Below, piece by piece: positions 21,501 to 30,278 of a stretch of DNA of 64,000 bases. The position numbers and the translations under genes were made by a program. This DNA comes from an uncultured Methylophilaceae bacterium (GTDB lineage Bacteria > Pseudomonadota > Gammaproteobacteria > Burkholderiales > Methylophilaceae), in assembly GCA_905618945.1 (NCBI GenBank), contig CAJQTF010000005.1, positions 56,078-120,077 of the forward strand, read 5' to 3'. A model generated the notes under the pieces. The model worked only from the letters and a program-made list of their open reading frames with translations, was not told the origin of the DNA and did not search any database. Numbering within the stretch: the stretch's first letter is position 1; each line of letters begins with the position of its first letter.

Positions 21501-22376
21501 TTTTCAAATCCTCCTAAAATTAATATTAAAGTAAAATCCTTGGCACTGGATGAGGAAGTTTATGGTGATCTAAGTTTATTTGCATATAAAGAAAATAAAA
21601 TGTGGAATATTGAGAATTTTAAGATAACCAATTCTGAGCATACAATTAATGGATCAGGCCTCTGGGATGATGAGGGTTTAATTCCAAATACCTCTGTTAA
21701 CTTTAGTTGGGATATAAACAATATCCAGAAAACATTTGACCAACTATCCTACCCTGAACTAATTAAGGATGGAAAAGCCAGTGTTATTGGTATGTTGGGT
21801 TGGCCAAATAGTCCTTTCGATTTTGATAAGTCATTTTTAAAAGGTAATTTCTCCCTAACAGCGACTGATGGAGTAGTGCTTGAAGCTAAACCAGGAGTTG
21901 CGAGACTATTTGGCCTCTTAACACTTCAAAACCTACCAAGACGTTTATCATTAGATTTTAGTGATATTTTTAGCAAGGGGTTTATTTTTGATAGAATTAA
22001 TGCCGGAGTAATAGTAAACAATGGAATTCTAAAATCAAATAGATTTACAATGGAAGGTCCTGCAGCTGAAGTATCTATTAAAGGCGAAACAAATATTATA
22101 GAAGAAACTCAAAATATTCATGTTGTTGTTAATCCAAGAATTAGCGATAGTCTCTCTCTATTATCTTTAGCAGGTGGCCCACTTGTAGGGGCTGCTGCCT
22201 ATATAGCTCAAAAAATTCTTAAGGACCCTCTTAATAAAATTATGTCGGATGAATATCAAATTGTTGGCACTTGGGATGATCCAGAAGAAATTGACACTCC
22301 ACGTTCAGAGAGATTTGGCAAAATGATTGACCAAGAAATATTAAAACCTTCCTCAGAATTTTTAAATATAAATTAA
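18534..22376 (+). CDS. yhdP: YhdP-family AsmA-like envelope protein
   Basis: A very large (1280-residue) protein with one N-terminal membrane span (about 12-34) and a long periplasmic part of the DUF3971/AsmA-like type, rich in beta strand and asparagine/isoleucine. YhdP and relatives are thought to form bridge-like conduits moving phospholipids from inner to outer membrane. The C-terminal segment ARLFGLLTLQNLPRRLSLDFSD is characteristic of the family. It is immediately followed by tldD, the usual neighbour in beta- and gammaproteobacteria; the gap is zero. Confidence 0.92.
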   Translation: MNHKFQIYLKKTLIYLGLLALSLLIVGFLSFYFFVQSNLDEFKDKLTQEISQKFDKKVQIESIEAQWRITNPSLTLHNLSIYNNSLKKSFDLKKIRIDISWFSLLKFKPILDQIILYEPNLDIERFDDNKYVVGGISIQNTKNSSAPNWILNQDEIIIVNGKIKWRDHTRNAPTLLIENISAKYESSTTLSNLDRHNFNVTGRLSSLKNQIINIYGYFDSSTVETIKNSDGQLGLSVSEIDINTFRPWIDYPVEIIAANGDVNIRGDFNDGRINQIDTQLDVKNFITKINQSNEEALTLKTFKGQISYSINKNITTLNISKMNVVTNNGVNIDEGEFRILINSLEKKVNQVKIKLNRINLQSAHEIIRHIPYTKSLQSIIQDLSPSGQFKDLALSWKDSNEKLPELILKGQLLNVSVNPYKNFPGIKNITGVVDIKKRSGTIKSVSKNLTIIKKDIFRQPITFTQFSGLIEWKNTLFNFNNVVIKNNDINSIVNGSYKYIDQQDSIVDLLIKMPRVDLASLKKYYPLQLGEKTLHWLDTSLLKGQAQNSVIKLKGKIKDFPFVDGENTPDLKKGIFTVESIITDSFIEYGEGWPELNNFDFKINVKNNNINFESIKGDILNNNIEHMIVNITPSNIENPIMDIDLTLASPIPNIINAINKSPIKKVMKGIFDEMKGEGPGKLAIQLQIPLKDEDNISFNGTYEFQNSYLINPTLGLPKITNIIGKIDFTQDDIKINDAVANLSGSPIKIGLTNIGDITKINIDGIINQKFIRSALGENWGDNIDGETSWSGELKITDKATDIEIKSDLKGLGLNLPPPFGKKENEITTLLFTKKTINENQELVKAEIGTYASVKLIKARNYDGVMEIKNGLININSLQTEMPNNGVTLSAELSEVNLESINSLFSSLGSKSFITNANINIQEFNVYGYQLSNAKIKYVPTNENLSIQISSNDVSGNILWDKEAHLLKAGFDKLHLKKNNTLADNENKFIFSNPPKINIKVKSLALDEEVYGDLSLFAYKENKMWNIENFKITNSEHTINGSGLWDDEGLIPNTSVNFSWDINNIQKTFDQLSYPELIKDGKASVIGMLGWPNSPFDFDKSFLKGNFSLTATDGVVLEAKPGVARLFGLLTLQNLPRRLSLDFSDIFSKGFIFDRINAGVIVNNGILKSNRFTMEGPAAEVSIKGETNIIEETQNIHVVVNPRISDSLSLLSLAGGPLVGAAAYIAQKILKDPLNKIMSDEYQIVGTWDDPEEIDTPRSERFGKMIDQEILKPSSEFLNIN

Positions 22377-23810
22377 ATGTCTAATTTCAAATTATCAAAT
22401 AAATTTATTCTAGGCCCGGCTGGCCTTAGCCATGATAATTTATCAACAATAATGAATAAAATTCATAATAAGAATATTGACTATGCAGATCTATACCTTC
22501 AATACTCTAAGAATGAATTTTGGTCTCTTGAAGATGGACAAGTTAAAAATGGAAGCTACTCGATTGATCAAGGAGTCGGAATTAGAAGCATCAGTGATGA
22601 AAAAACTGCATTCACTTATTCAGATGATATCTCATTAAGTATCCTTAATGACTCATTAAAAATTATAAATTCTATCGAAAAACAAGGGCAATCAATATCA
22701 ACACCTGCTCCAAAAATAACTAAAAGTAAAAAAATATATACAAATAATGACCCTATAGCCGATTTAGATAGCCAAAAGAAAATTGATTTACTTGAAAAAG
22801 TCGAATCAATTGCAAAATCAATTGATAAGAGAGTTGTAAAAGTTTCTGCTTCACTAGCAGCTCAATACGAAGTCATTCTAATTCAAAACTATTATGGGCA
22901 ATTAATTGAAGATATTAGACCGTTAATAAGGTTATCAGTTAGTGTTATATCTGAGCTAGATGGTAAAAGAGAACAGGGATCAGCTGGAGGGGGCGGTAGG
23001 TATCTCCTTGATTATTTTACAGATGAAATACTTGAGGATTACGCAAAAAAAGCTGTTAAGCAGTCATTAGTTAATTTAGATGCACGCCCTGCACCTGCAG
23101 GATCAATGATAGTTGTTTTAGGTTCTGGATGGCCTGGAATTTTATTGCATGAAGCTATTGGGCATGGATTAGAAGGCGATTTCAACAGGAAAGGTACATC
23201 TGCCTTTAGTAATATGATGGGCAAACAAGTTGCCGCAAAAGGAATAACGGTTGTTGATGATGGGACAATTGAGAATAGGCGTGGCTCTTTAAATGTTGAT
23301 GATGAAGGCAATACAACACAAAAAACAGTATTAATTGAAGATGGAATCTTAGTTGGTTACTTGCAAGACACCCTTAATGCTAGATTGATGAATATGCCTG
23401 TAACTGGAAATGGTCGCAGAGAGTCATATGCTCATTCACCGATGCCACGAATGACAAATACATATATGCCAAATGGAAAATATGATCCTAAAGAAATTAT
23501 AAGCTCAGTCGATAACGGTCTTTATGCAGAAAATTTTGGTGGTGGTCAAGTTGATATAACAAGTGGTAAATTTGTTTTTTCTGCTTCTGAGGCATGGATG
23601 ATCAAGGATGGTAAGTTAGATTATCCCGTTAAAGGGGCAACTATCATTGGTAATGGACCCGATATCCTTAAAGAGGTTAGTATGGTGGGTAATGACATGA
23701 ATTTAGACTCAGGTGTTGGCACATGCGGTAAAGATGGTCAAAGTGTTCCCGTAGGCGTTGGACAACCAACTTTAAAAATTGACAACATAATTGTTGGTGG
23801 GACCGGATAA
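22377..23810 (+). CDS. tldD: Metalloprotease TldD
   Basis: TldD forms a heterodimeric zinc protease with PmbA/TldE that degrades unfolded peptides and matures microcin-like peptides in some bacteria. The 477-residue protein contains the metal site HEAIGHGLEGD, with H258, E259 and H262, and the C-terminal GTCGKDGQSVPVGVGQPT region. It starts on the base after the yhdP stop. The partner pmbA is not in the window. Confidence 0.95.
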   Translation: MSNFKLSNKFILGPAGLSHDNLSTIMNKIHNKNIDYADLYLQYSKNEFWSLEDGQVKNGSYSIDQGVGIRSISDEKTAFTYSDDISLSILNDSLKIINSIEKQGQSISTPAPKITKSKKIYTNNDPIADLDSQKKIDLLEKVESIAKSIDKRVVKVSASLAAQYEVILIQNYYGQLIEDIRPLIRLSVSVISELDGKREQGSAGGGGRYLLDYFTDEILEDYAKKAVKQSLVNLDARPAPAGSMIVVLGSGWPGILLHEAIGHGLEGDFNRKGTSAFSNMMGKQVAAKGITVVDDGTIENRRGSLNVDDEGNTTQKTVLIEDGILVGYLQDTLNARLMNMPVTGNGRRESYAHSPMPRMTNTYMPNGKYDPKEIISSVDNGLYAENFGGGQVDITSGKFVFSASEAWMIKDGKLDYPVKGATIIGNGPDILKEVSMVGNDMNLDSGVGTCGKDGQSVPVGVGQPTLKIDNIIVGGTG

Positions 23811-23835
23811 AAAACTTAGCTAAATAAAAGTAATT

Positions 23836-24411
23836 TTACTTAATTCTATTTTTATAATCCAAGGTTCTAGTATCGATCTCAATCTTGTCCCCATTCTCAC
23901 AAAACAGCGGAACCATTAATTCAAAACCAGTACTGATGTTAGCTGGCTTCATAACTTTCCCAGACGTAGTGTCTCCTTTAACAGCAGGTTCTGTATATGT
24001 AATCTGCCTAATTACAGAATTTGGCAATTCAACTGAAATCGCCCTCTCATCATAAAAAACTACCTCACAAATCATCCCATCTTCCAGAAACTTCAGTGCG
24101 CCTTCCATACTATCGATATCAACTTCATATTGATTAAATTCAGCATCCATAAAAATATAGTTCGGATCTGAGAAGTAAGAATAAGAAACTTCTTTTTTGT
24201 CTAAAATCACCACATCGAATTTATCAGTTGCTTGGAAAATAGTTTCAGTTGAGTTATTTGTAAGCAAGTTCTTCATTTTCATCTTAACTATTGCTGCATT
24301 CTGTCTTCTACCTGATTTTGATACGTTATATTCTGACTTATGAATCACCATTGGCGCCCCATCAACCATTATTACGTTTCCTACCCTAACTTCCTGAGCT
24401 GTTTTCATCAA
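23836..24411 (-). CDS. efp: Translation elongation factor P
   Basis: EF-P relieves ribosome stalling at polyproline stretches. The 191-residue protein has the three OB-like domains and ends with the usual [10 protein letters not shown] segment. The domain-I loop reads [10 protein letters not shown], so an arginine (35 or 36) takes the place of the lysine modified in E. coli. This points to the EarP arginine-rhamnosylation branch known from betaproteobacteria and pseudomonads. No earP lies next to it: an AddB-like gene is divergent on one side and tldD convergent on the other. A good TAAGGT ribosome site precedes a double ATG start. Confidence 0.95.
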   Translation of the reverse strand: MMKTAQEVRVGNVIMVDGAPMVIHKSEYNVSKSGRRQNAAIVKMKMKNLLTNNSTETIFQATDKFDVVILDKKEVSYSYFSDPNYIFMDAEFNQYEVDIDSMEGALKFLEDGMICEVVFYDERAISVELPNSVIRQITYTEPAVKGDTTSGKVMKPANISTGFELMVPLFCENGDKIEIDTRTLDYKNRIK

Positions 24412-24487
24412 ATTACCTTAGAAATTTACTTAAAAATCGTAGAAATTATACTTTATATTTAACTTCTAAGATTACAATATAGCTAAT

Positions 24488-27133
24488 ATGCTACCAAATA
24501 CAAAAAGTACAGTTGTCTGCATGACTGAAAATCAAGTTGAGGATATTCGGCTGATTTTTAAAGATAAACATCAAAAAAAAACAATACAATTACCTGGTAT
24601 ATATTCACTTAACCGCTGGCTAAAAAAAGAATACCAAGAATTTTGCATGATTGCTCCAATTGGAGAAGTCTTCAACATAATGAATGGCATTGAAGAAAGG
24701 TTGCTCTGGCAAAAAATTATTAAGAATGACTTTAATAACCAAAGCTTACTTAAAGGCCAAATTGATGGCATTACTGACAAGGTAATTAGTGCGGATAGCC
24801 TTATTAGAGAGAACATAATAAGCAAAGATGAGTTAAAGAAAAATGAAACATATCAAGAACTGCATGACTTTAATGAGTGGCGCAATCAGTTTGATGATTA
24901 CTGCATGGAAAATGAAATCCTCAGCAGGACTAGTTTTATTGAATTATTTACAAAAAAGCAAAAAACGTTAAATATTATCGACAACCAAGAACTTTTACTT
25001 GTCGGTTTTGATGATAACAGCCCGCTATATGAAGATCTTATTAATGCCCTAAAAGAAAGAAATGAAATAAAGAGTTATACGATTCAAGAAGAAAAAATAA
25101 TACAAAGACGAAAGTTAGAATGTGAAAATATAGAAGATGAAATTAAAGAAGTTATTAAATGGATTAAAGAAAATTCTAAAAAGAAACTTCTCATCGTTAG
25201 CCCAGCATTAAGTAGATTCCAAATAAAATTACAAAATGAAATAGATCGCGAAATACAGCCTAATATTTATAGCGAATACAATAAAAGAAACATATACAAT
25301 TCAAACCTTAAGAGGCCATTATCAAACGAACCAATAATTACCGCTGCAATAAGTCTTCTTAAACTAAACAACCCACATTACATCAAACCAAAACTAATCT
25401 ATGAGTCATTACTTTTTAATAATTGGATTGATTCCGAAGACTATAAATACAGGGAGCAACTAGGTAACTTCATCAAAGATAAAAAACTACCAAAAATCTC
25501 GATTAACTCATTAAAAAAATTAATCGAAAATGATTCAAAATTGAAAGACTTAAAACTTAACTCTCTTACAAAAACTCTAATTTTAATAGAGAAAAATCAA
25601 GCATTATGGTCAAAAAAGAAAGAAGTAAATGAATGGGTTACTCTTACCGAAGAGTACTGGACTAAAATAAAAGTTAATAAAATAAATAATTTATTATCCT
25701 TTGAAATCAATAATATAAACAGCTTATTTAAATCATTAAATCAACTTAAAAATAACAAAATTATCAACTACCCTGTTACATTTCAAGAGTACTGGGAAAT
25801 ACTATTTACACAATTAGAAAACAGTCCTGCCCCCAAAGAAGCTAATGATTTTGATATCGATATAAATGGTTTTGCCGAAAATCCAATAAAAAAATATGAT
25901 GCAATTTGGCTGATGAACATGAACACCAATCTCTGGCCAGGAAAAACTGAATTTAATCCATTTATACCAAAAAAACTTCAAAAAAAATATCATATTTTTG
26001 ATGAAATTCATATCAAAAAAATAGACAAAATCCGTCTCAACAGGCTGAAAAATTTTGGTTCAGATATTACAATTTCTTACTCAAAGAAAGATGTCGAAAC
26101 ATTGTTAATTCCAACACCGGGATATTTTGATGAATTAAAAGTTGAAAAAATTACATCTAAAGCAATGAATATTGACAATAAAAAACACCTAGAAAAAATT
26201 AAGGACCATAAAGCCCCAGAAATTTTAGGCACCGACATCAAAGTCTCGGGGGGCTTCCGTTGCCTTGAAAGCTTTCAAGTATGCCCTGCATGGTCATTCT
26301 ATGAGAATAGACTGCACGCCAAACCTTACCAAGAAGATGACCAAGAAGAGATTTCTAAAATGTCTAGAGGGAGTCTTATACATGAACTTTTAGAAAAGTT
26401 TTGGAAGGAACATAAAAGCTCTATCAATTTAGCTAAAATGTCTGAAAAAGTACTCCTAAAAAGTATAGAAATTTTAATTCATGAAGTAATGTCATCCTAC
26501 CAAGTAAGTAAGCCCCATATAAGTCCTAGCCAAATTAAACTCGAAGGTGATTACTTTAAAAACTTACTTTACCAATGGCTATGTTACGAAAAGTTAGAAA
26601 GACCAAGGTTTAGTGTTATTGAATCCGAAAAAAAATACCCAGTTAAAATTGATCGAATTAGTTTCAATGTAACAATTGATCGAATTGATCAATATGAAGA
26701 CGGCTCAAGACTAATTATTGACTACAAGACAGGAGGACAAGCACCGCCTGTATCCCAATGGAAGAAAAGCCCAATAACAAGCCTACAAATGCCTATTTAT
26801 ATTGTATGTACAGATGTTCAGAATATCAGTGCCGCTGGGATTGGGTACATTCATAATAAAGACGTGCAGTTAGTTGGATTATCATCTTATGCTCAAGAGC
26901 CAATAGATGGAATGATAACGGTCCTCTCCAAAGATAAACTCAAAATACCCGAAGATCAATGGTCCAAACTCATTACATCATGGGGGGTAGATATTCATAA
27001 GCTTGCATCAGGCTATTTAAGTGGAGATGCAAGAGTGATTTACAACAAAGAGGATGAGCTTAAGTATTGTTCCGTAAAGCCACTCTTAAGAATAGCTGAG
27101 AGAAAATGGCAGTTTGAGAATCCGGATGAATAA
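24488..27133 (+). CDS. AddB-like PD-(D/E)XK nuclease, DNA-repair protein
   Basis: An 881-residue protein paired with an AddA-like helicase. The N-terminal two thirds resemble the inactive helicase-like part of AddB. The C-terminus holds a RecB-type nuclease: RGSLIHELLEKFW near residue 630, then the catalytic DYK at 745-747 (LIIDYKTGG) and an LQMPIY helix. The conserved CPAWSF cysteine before the nuclease is present, but the C-terminal CxxC cluster that completes the iron-sulphur staple of classic AddB is not visible. The next gene overlaps its end. The pair most likely replaces RecBCD for processing double-strand breaks. Confidence 0.8.
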   Translation: MLPNTKSTVVCMTENQVEDIRLIFKDKHQKKTIQLPGIYSLNRWLKKEYQEFCMIAPIGEVFNIMNGIEERLLWQKIIKNDFNNQSLLKGQIDGITDKVISADSLIRENIISKDELKKNETYQELHDFNEWRNQFDDYCMENEILSRTSFIELFTKKQKTLNIIDNQELLLVGFDDNSPLYEDLINALKERNEIKSYTIQEEKIIQRRKLECENIEDEIKEVIKWIKENSKKKLLIVSPALSRFQIKLQNEIDREIQPNIYSEYNKRNIYNSNLKRPLSNEPIITAAISLLKLNNPHYIKPKLIYESLLFNNWIDSEDYKYREQLGNFIKDKKLPKISINSLKKLIENDSKLKDLKLNSLTKTLILIEKNQALWSKKKEVNEWVTLTEEYWTKIKVNKINNLLSFEINNINSLFKSLNQLKNNKIINYPVTFQEYWEILFTQLENSPAPKEANDFDIDINGFAENPIKKYDAIWLMNMNTNLWPGKTEFNPFIPKKLQKKYHIFDEIHIKKIDKIRLNRLKNFGSDITISYSKKDVETLLIPTPGYFDELKVEKITSKAMNIDNKKHLEKIKDHKAPEILGTDIKVSGGFRCLESFQVCPAWSFYENRLHAKPYQEDDQEEISKMSRGSLIHELLEKFWKEHKSSINLAKMSEKVLLKSIEILIHEVMSSYQVSKPHISPSQIKLEGDYFKNLLYQWLCYEKLERPRFSVIESEKKYPVKIDRISFNVTIDRIDQYEDGSRLIIDYKTGGQAPPVSQWKKSPITSLQMPIYIVCTDVQNISAAGIGYIHNKDVQLVGLSSYAQEPIDGMITVLSKDKLKIPEDQWSKLITSWGVDIHKLASGYLSGDARVIYNKEDELKYCSVKPLLRIAERKWQFENPDE

Positions 27134-30100
27134 ACCTATAGACCAAACAATTCGCGACGAGGTAATCAGCCCCAAAGCTTCGTTCGTAGTTCAGGCACCT
27201 GCAGGCTCTGGTAAAACAACTACATTAGCTAAGAGAATTATTCAACTTTTAACAGTTGTCGATGACCCAAAAGAGATTATAGCGATTAGCTTTACTAAAA
27301 AAGCAGCAGGAGAAATGCATAAAAAGTTTTTAGATGAATTTAAAGCACCTGAGAATCAAGAAGTAGTCAAAAAAATTAATGGGAGAGCAAAAAAACTTAA
27401 ATGGAATGTAAACTTTTTAAATTTATTAGAAATAATGACGATTGATAGCCTTGCATCTAAAATAACTTGTCAAGCCCCTATACTTAGTGAGTCATTATAT
27501 AAGAATATAACTGAGGACCCTCATGAGATATATGAAGCCGCTGTAAAAGAAACTATGGAAGATAATGCTCAGCTGACTGAATTATTTCCATTTTTAAATT
27601 ATGACTATCAAAAGATAAAAAACCAATTAATTGGTCTAATTAAAAATAGAGACCAATGGCGAGATAATATAATTGAATATAAAAATATAGGACCAACTAG
27701 AATTGAAAGAAAAACAAAATTATATTACGAGCAAGAAACAAAAGTATGGGTTATAAAGCTCAAAGGCTTATTCGAAAATAATGAAATAAAAGACATCAAA
27801 AATATTCTAACTTATCTAGATTCTACTTTCACACAGCAGGAAGATAAAATTGCTTTTTGGCTAAATTTTAGAGATTTAATAATGACCAAAGAAGGCAAGA
27901 TTGGTAAGCAATTTGGTCTTAAAAAAGGATTTCAAGATAATGATGAAGGCAAGTTATATAAAAAGAAATTATTAGATTTAATATTATATAATCCTAATAG
28001 AAACAGTACTATAGAAAATTTAAATGATGTTATATATGAAGAAAAAATAGCTGATATCTTCCCGACAATAATGCATAGTGCGTCTATCCTTCTCTCAGAG
28101 CTTTACGCAAATCTAAGCCAGCAATTTAATTTAAGAAGTGAGTTGGATTATATAGAGGCAGTCGACAATGCCATCATCACTTTAAAGACTACAAATGTTG
28201 CTATTTTGTTTGATGAAAATGTTTCACATATTTTGATTGATGAATTTCAAGATACAAACAATCAACAGAAAGAATTTCTCGAACTTCTTACTCAAAATTT
28301 TGCAGGGAACCCAAAGAAATCTTTTTTTGCAGTTGGCGATCCTATGCAATCAATTTATCGGTTTAGGAAGGCTGAAGTAAGTATTTTTAAAGAATTACAA
28401 ACTAAATGTAAGTTTGGCGATATTGAATTAAAAGTCCGTAGCTTGAAAGTAAATTTTCGTTCAAATGAAAAAATTATTAATTGGTTAAATAAAGAATATA
28501 AACAAGTATTTTCAAACAAGGATGATGCTGATAAAGGCCAATTAAAATATGAGCCATCAAGCATAAGTCCAAAAACAAAAGACATAAAAGGGAGTGGTGT
28601 TCAATTTCATATATATAAAAATAAAACACATGATAGCTATACCGAACAGCAAGCCGAAGCTAGGGCCGTCTATGACAAAATTAAAGAGTTAAGGAGTAAA
28701 GATAAAAATATCGAAATTGCAGTTTTAGTGCGTGCTCGATCACATTTAACTAGCCTATTGACTCAAATGCGGAAAGATAGCTTTCCAATTGAAGCGACTG
28801 AAATTGATTCGATTGAATATAACCAATCATTTCAAGATGTTCTCTGCCTAACTAAGGCGCTTTATAACCTCAATGATAGGGTTAGTTGGATTGGGCTTCT
28901 AAGAGCCCCTTGGTGCGGTTTAAAGCTTGAGGATCTAGCTTGTTTGTTTGAAGATGATGTAAGTGGGGCACCATGGGAAATTATTAATACTGCCTCAGCA
29001 ACAAAAAACTTAACCGAAGATGGGCAAAAAAGACTAGCGTACATAAAGAATATAATTTCCAACAACTTACAGTTTCGAGGAAGGGTTGCTCACCGCTTCT
29101 TTATTGAGTCAATATGGAGACAGCTATTAGGTGAGAAAACAATAGGAAATTTTGATATACAGCGGATTGATAAATTTTTAGATCTTATTGACCAATCAAG
29201 TTCACCACTCAGTATTGATTTTGAAAAGTTAAACAGGCTAACTGAAGATTTACACACTGATTACCCATCTAGCGACAAGAACCCAGTCAAATTTTATACG
29301 ATTCACAAAGCAAAAGGTATGCAATTCCAATGTGTCATTATCCCTGGTCTAGGCAGGAAATTGCCAGCAGAAGATCACGCGTTAATTTCATATGATGATG
29401 ACATATTGTCACTTAATAACAATAAGGATAAAGAGGATAATCTTTATACCTACCACCGTAGTAAGGAAGTAACGAGATTAAAAAATGAAAAAATTAGGCT
29501 GCTGTATGTAGCAATTACAAGGGCTGAATGGGACTGTCATTTAATTGGAACTGTTTCGGAAAATACAAAGGGTGAGCTAAGCATTCCTAAAAATAGCTTT
29601 CTTAAAATATTATGGCCCCTAATTAATGAGAAAAATATTCAAGAAGTTGGTGTATATGAAAGTGATGACTATAAAATATTTGAACCAAAATTAAGACGAC
29701 TTAAAAGTAAATATTTTAATCGAGAGATGGATAAAATTACACAAATTCCATCAAGTAAAGCAGTAAAAAATAGTGTTAATTCTATAGATAATATTTATAC
29801 ACTTACAGGAACTTTAATTCATAAATATTATGAAATTACTATTAAAAAACAATTAGATATAAATAAATTATTAAGTAATAAATTAAGTTTTATTTATGAT
29901 CTATTTAATAAAATTGGCTATCAAAAATCTGAAATTAATTACGCAATGGAGGTTGTGAAAGAATCGCTGCTTTCGCTACAAAAAAGTAAAGATGGTCAAT
30001 GGATTTATCAGCTTCATGAGGATGATCGTATGGAAGTTAATTACCTTCACTCAATAGCAGATGAAGACAAAATACTTATACCTGACCGAACCTTTATTGA

Positions 30101-30278
30101 AGATGGTAAAAGGTGGATTATTGATTATAAAACTGTGTTTGATGATAAATTAGATTTAGAAATTGAAGCAAAAACTCATATTGAGCAGCTGCAGATTTAT
30201 GAATCTTTATTTGATGATGGTTATTTAATTCAAAAAGCTATTTATTTTGTTAGGCAAGGTAAATTAATCTTAATTTAA
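27126..30278 (+). CDS. addA: AddA-like UvrD-family helicase/nuclease
   Basis: A superfamily-1 helicase with a C-terminal RecB-type nuclease. From the ATG at 27126 it has about 1050 residues. Walker A is at 24-33 (APAGSGKTTT); motif II (IDEFQDTNNQQ), motif III (GDPMQSIYRFR), motif V (TIHKAKGMQF) and motif VI (LLYVAITRAEW) follow, and the nuclease DYK is at 1000-1002. A TTG 12 bases further upstream could also start it, but the ATG has better spacing to GAGA. It overlaps the AddB-like gene by 8 bases. Its stop shares the palindromic quartet TTAA with the convergent mfd stop. Confidence 0.88.
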   Translation: MNKPIDQTIRDEVISPKASFVVQAPAGSGKTTTLAKRIIQLLTVVDDPKEIIAISFTKKAAGEMHKKFLDEFKAPENQEVVKKINGRAKKLKWNVNFLNLLEIMTIDSLASKITCQAPILSESLYKNITEDPHEIYEAAVKETMEDNAQLTELFPFLNYDYQKIKNQLIGLIKNRDQWRDNIIEYKNIGPTRIERKTKLYYEQETKVWVIKLKGLFENNEIKDIKNILTYLDSTFTQQEDKIAFWLNFRDLIMTKEGKIGKQFGLKKGFQDNDEGKLYKKKLLDLILYNPNRNSTIENLNDVIYEEKIADIFPTIMHSASILLSELYANLSQQFNLRSELDYIEAVDNAIITLKTTNVAILFDENVSHILIDEFQDTNNQQKEFLELLTQNFAGNPKKSFFAVGDPMQSIYRFRKAEVSIFKELQTKCKFGDIELKVRSLKVNFRSNEKIINWLNKEYKQVFSNKDDADKGQLKYEPSSISPKTKDIKGSGVQFHIYKNKTHDSYTEQQAEARAVYDKIKELRSKDKNIEIAVLVRARSHLTSLLTQMRKDSFPIEATEIDSIEYNQSFQDVLCLTKALYNLNDRVSWIGLLRAPWCGLKLEDLACLFEDDVSGAPWEIINTASATKNLTEDGQKRLAYIKNIISNNLQFRGRVAHRFFIESIWRQLLGEKTIGNFDIQRIDKFLDLIDQSSSPLSIDFEKLNRLTEDLHTDYPSSDKNPVKFYTIHKAKGMQFQCVIIPGLGRKLPAEDHALISYDDDILSLNNNKDKEDNLYTYHRSKEVTRLKNEKIRLLYVAITRAEWDCHLIGTVSENTKGELSIPKNSFLKILWPLINEKNIQEVGVYESDDYKIFEPKLRRLKSKYFNREMDKITQIPSSKAVKNSVNSIDNIYTLTGTLIHKYYEITIKKQLDINKLLSNKLSFIYDLFNKIGYQKSEINYAMEVVKESLLSLQKSKDGQWIYQLHEDDRMEVNYLHSIADEDKILIPDRTFIEDGKRWIIDYKTVFDDKLDLEIEAKTHIEQLQIYESLFDDGYLIQKAIYFVRQGKLILI

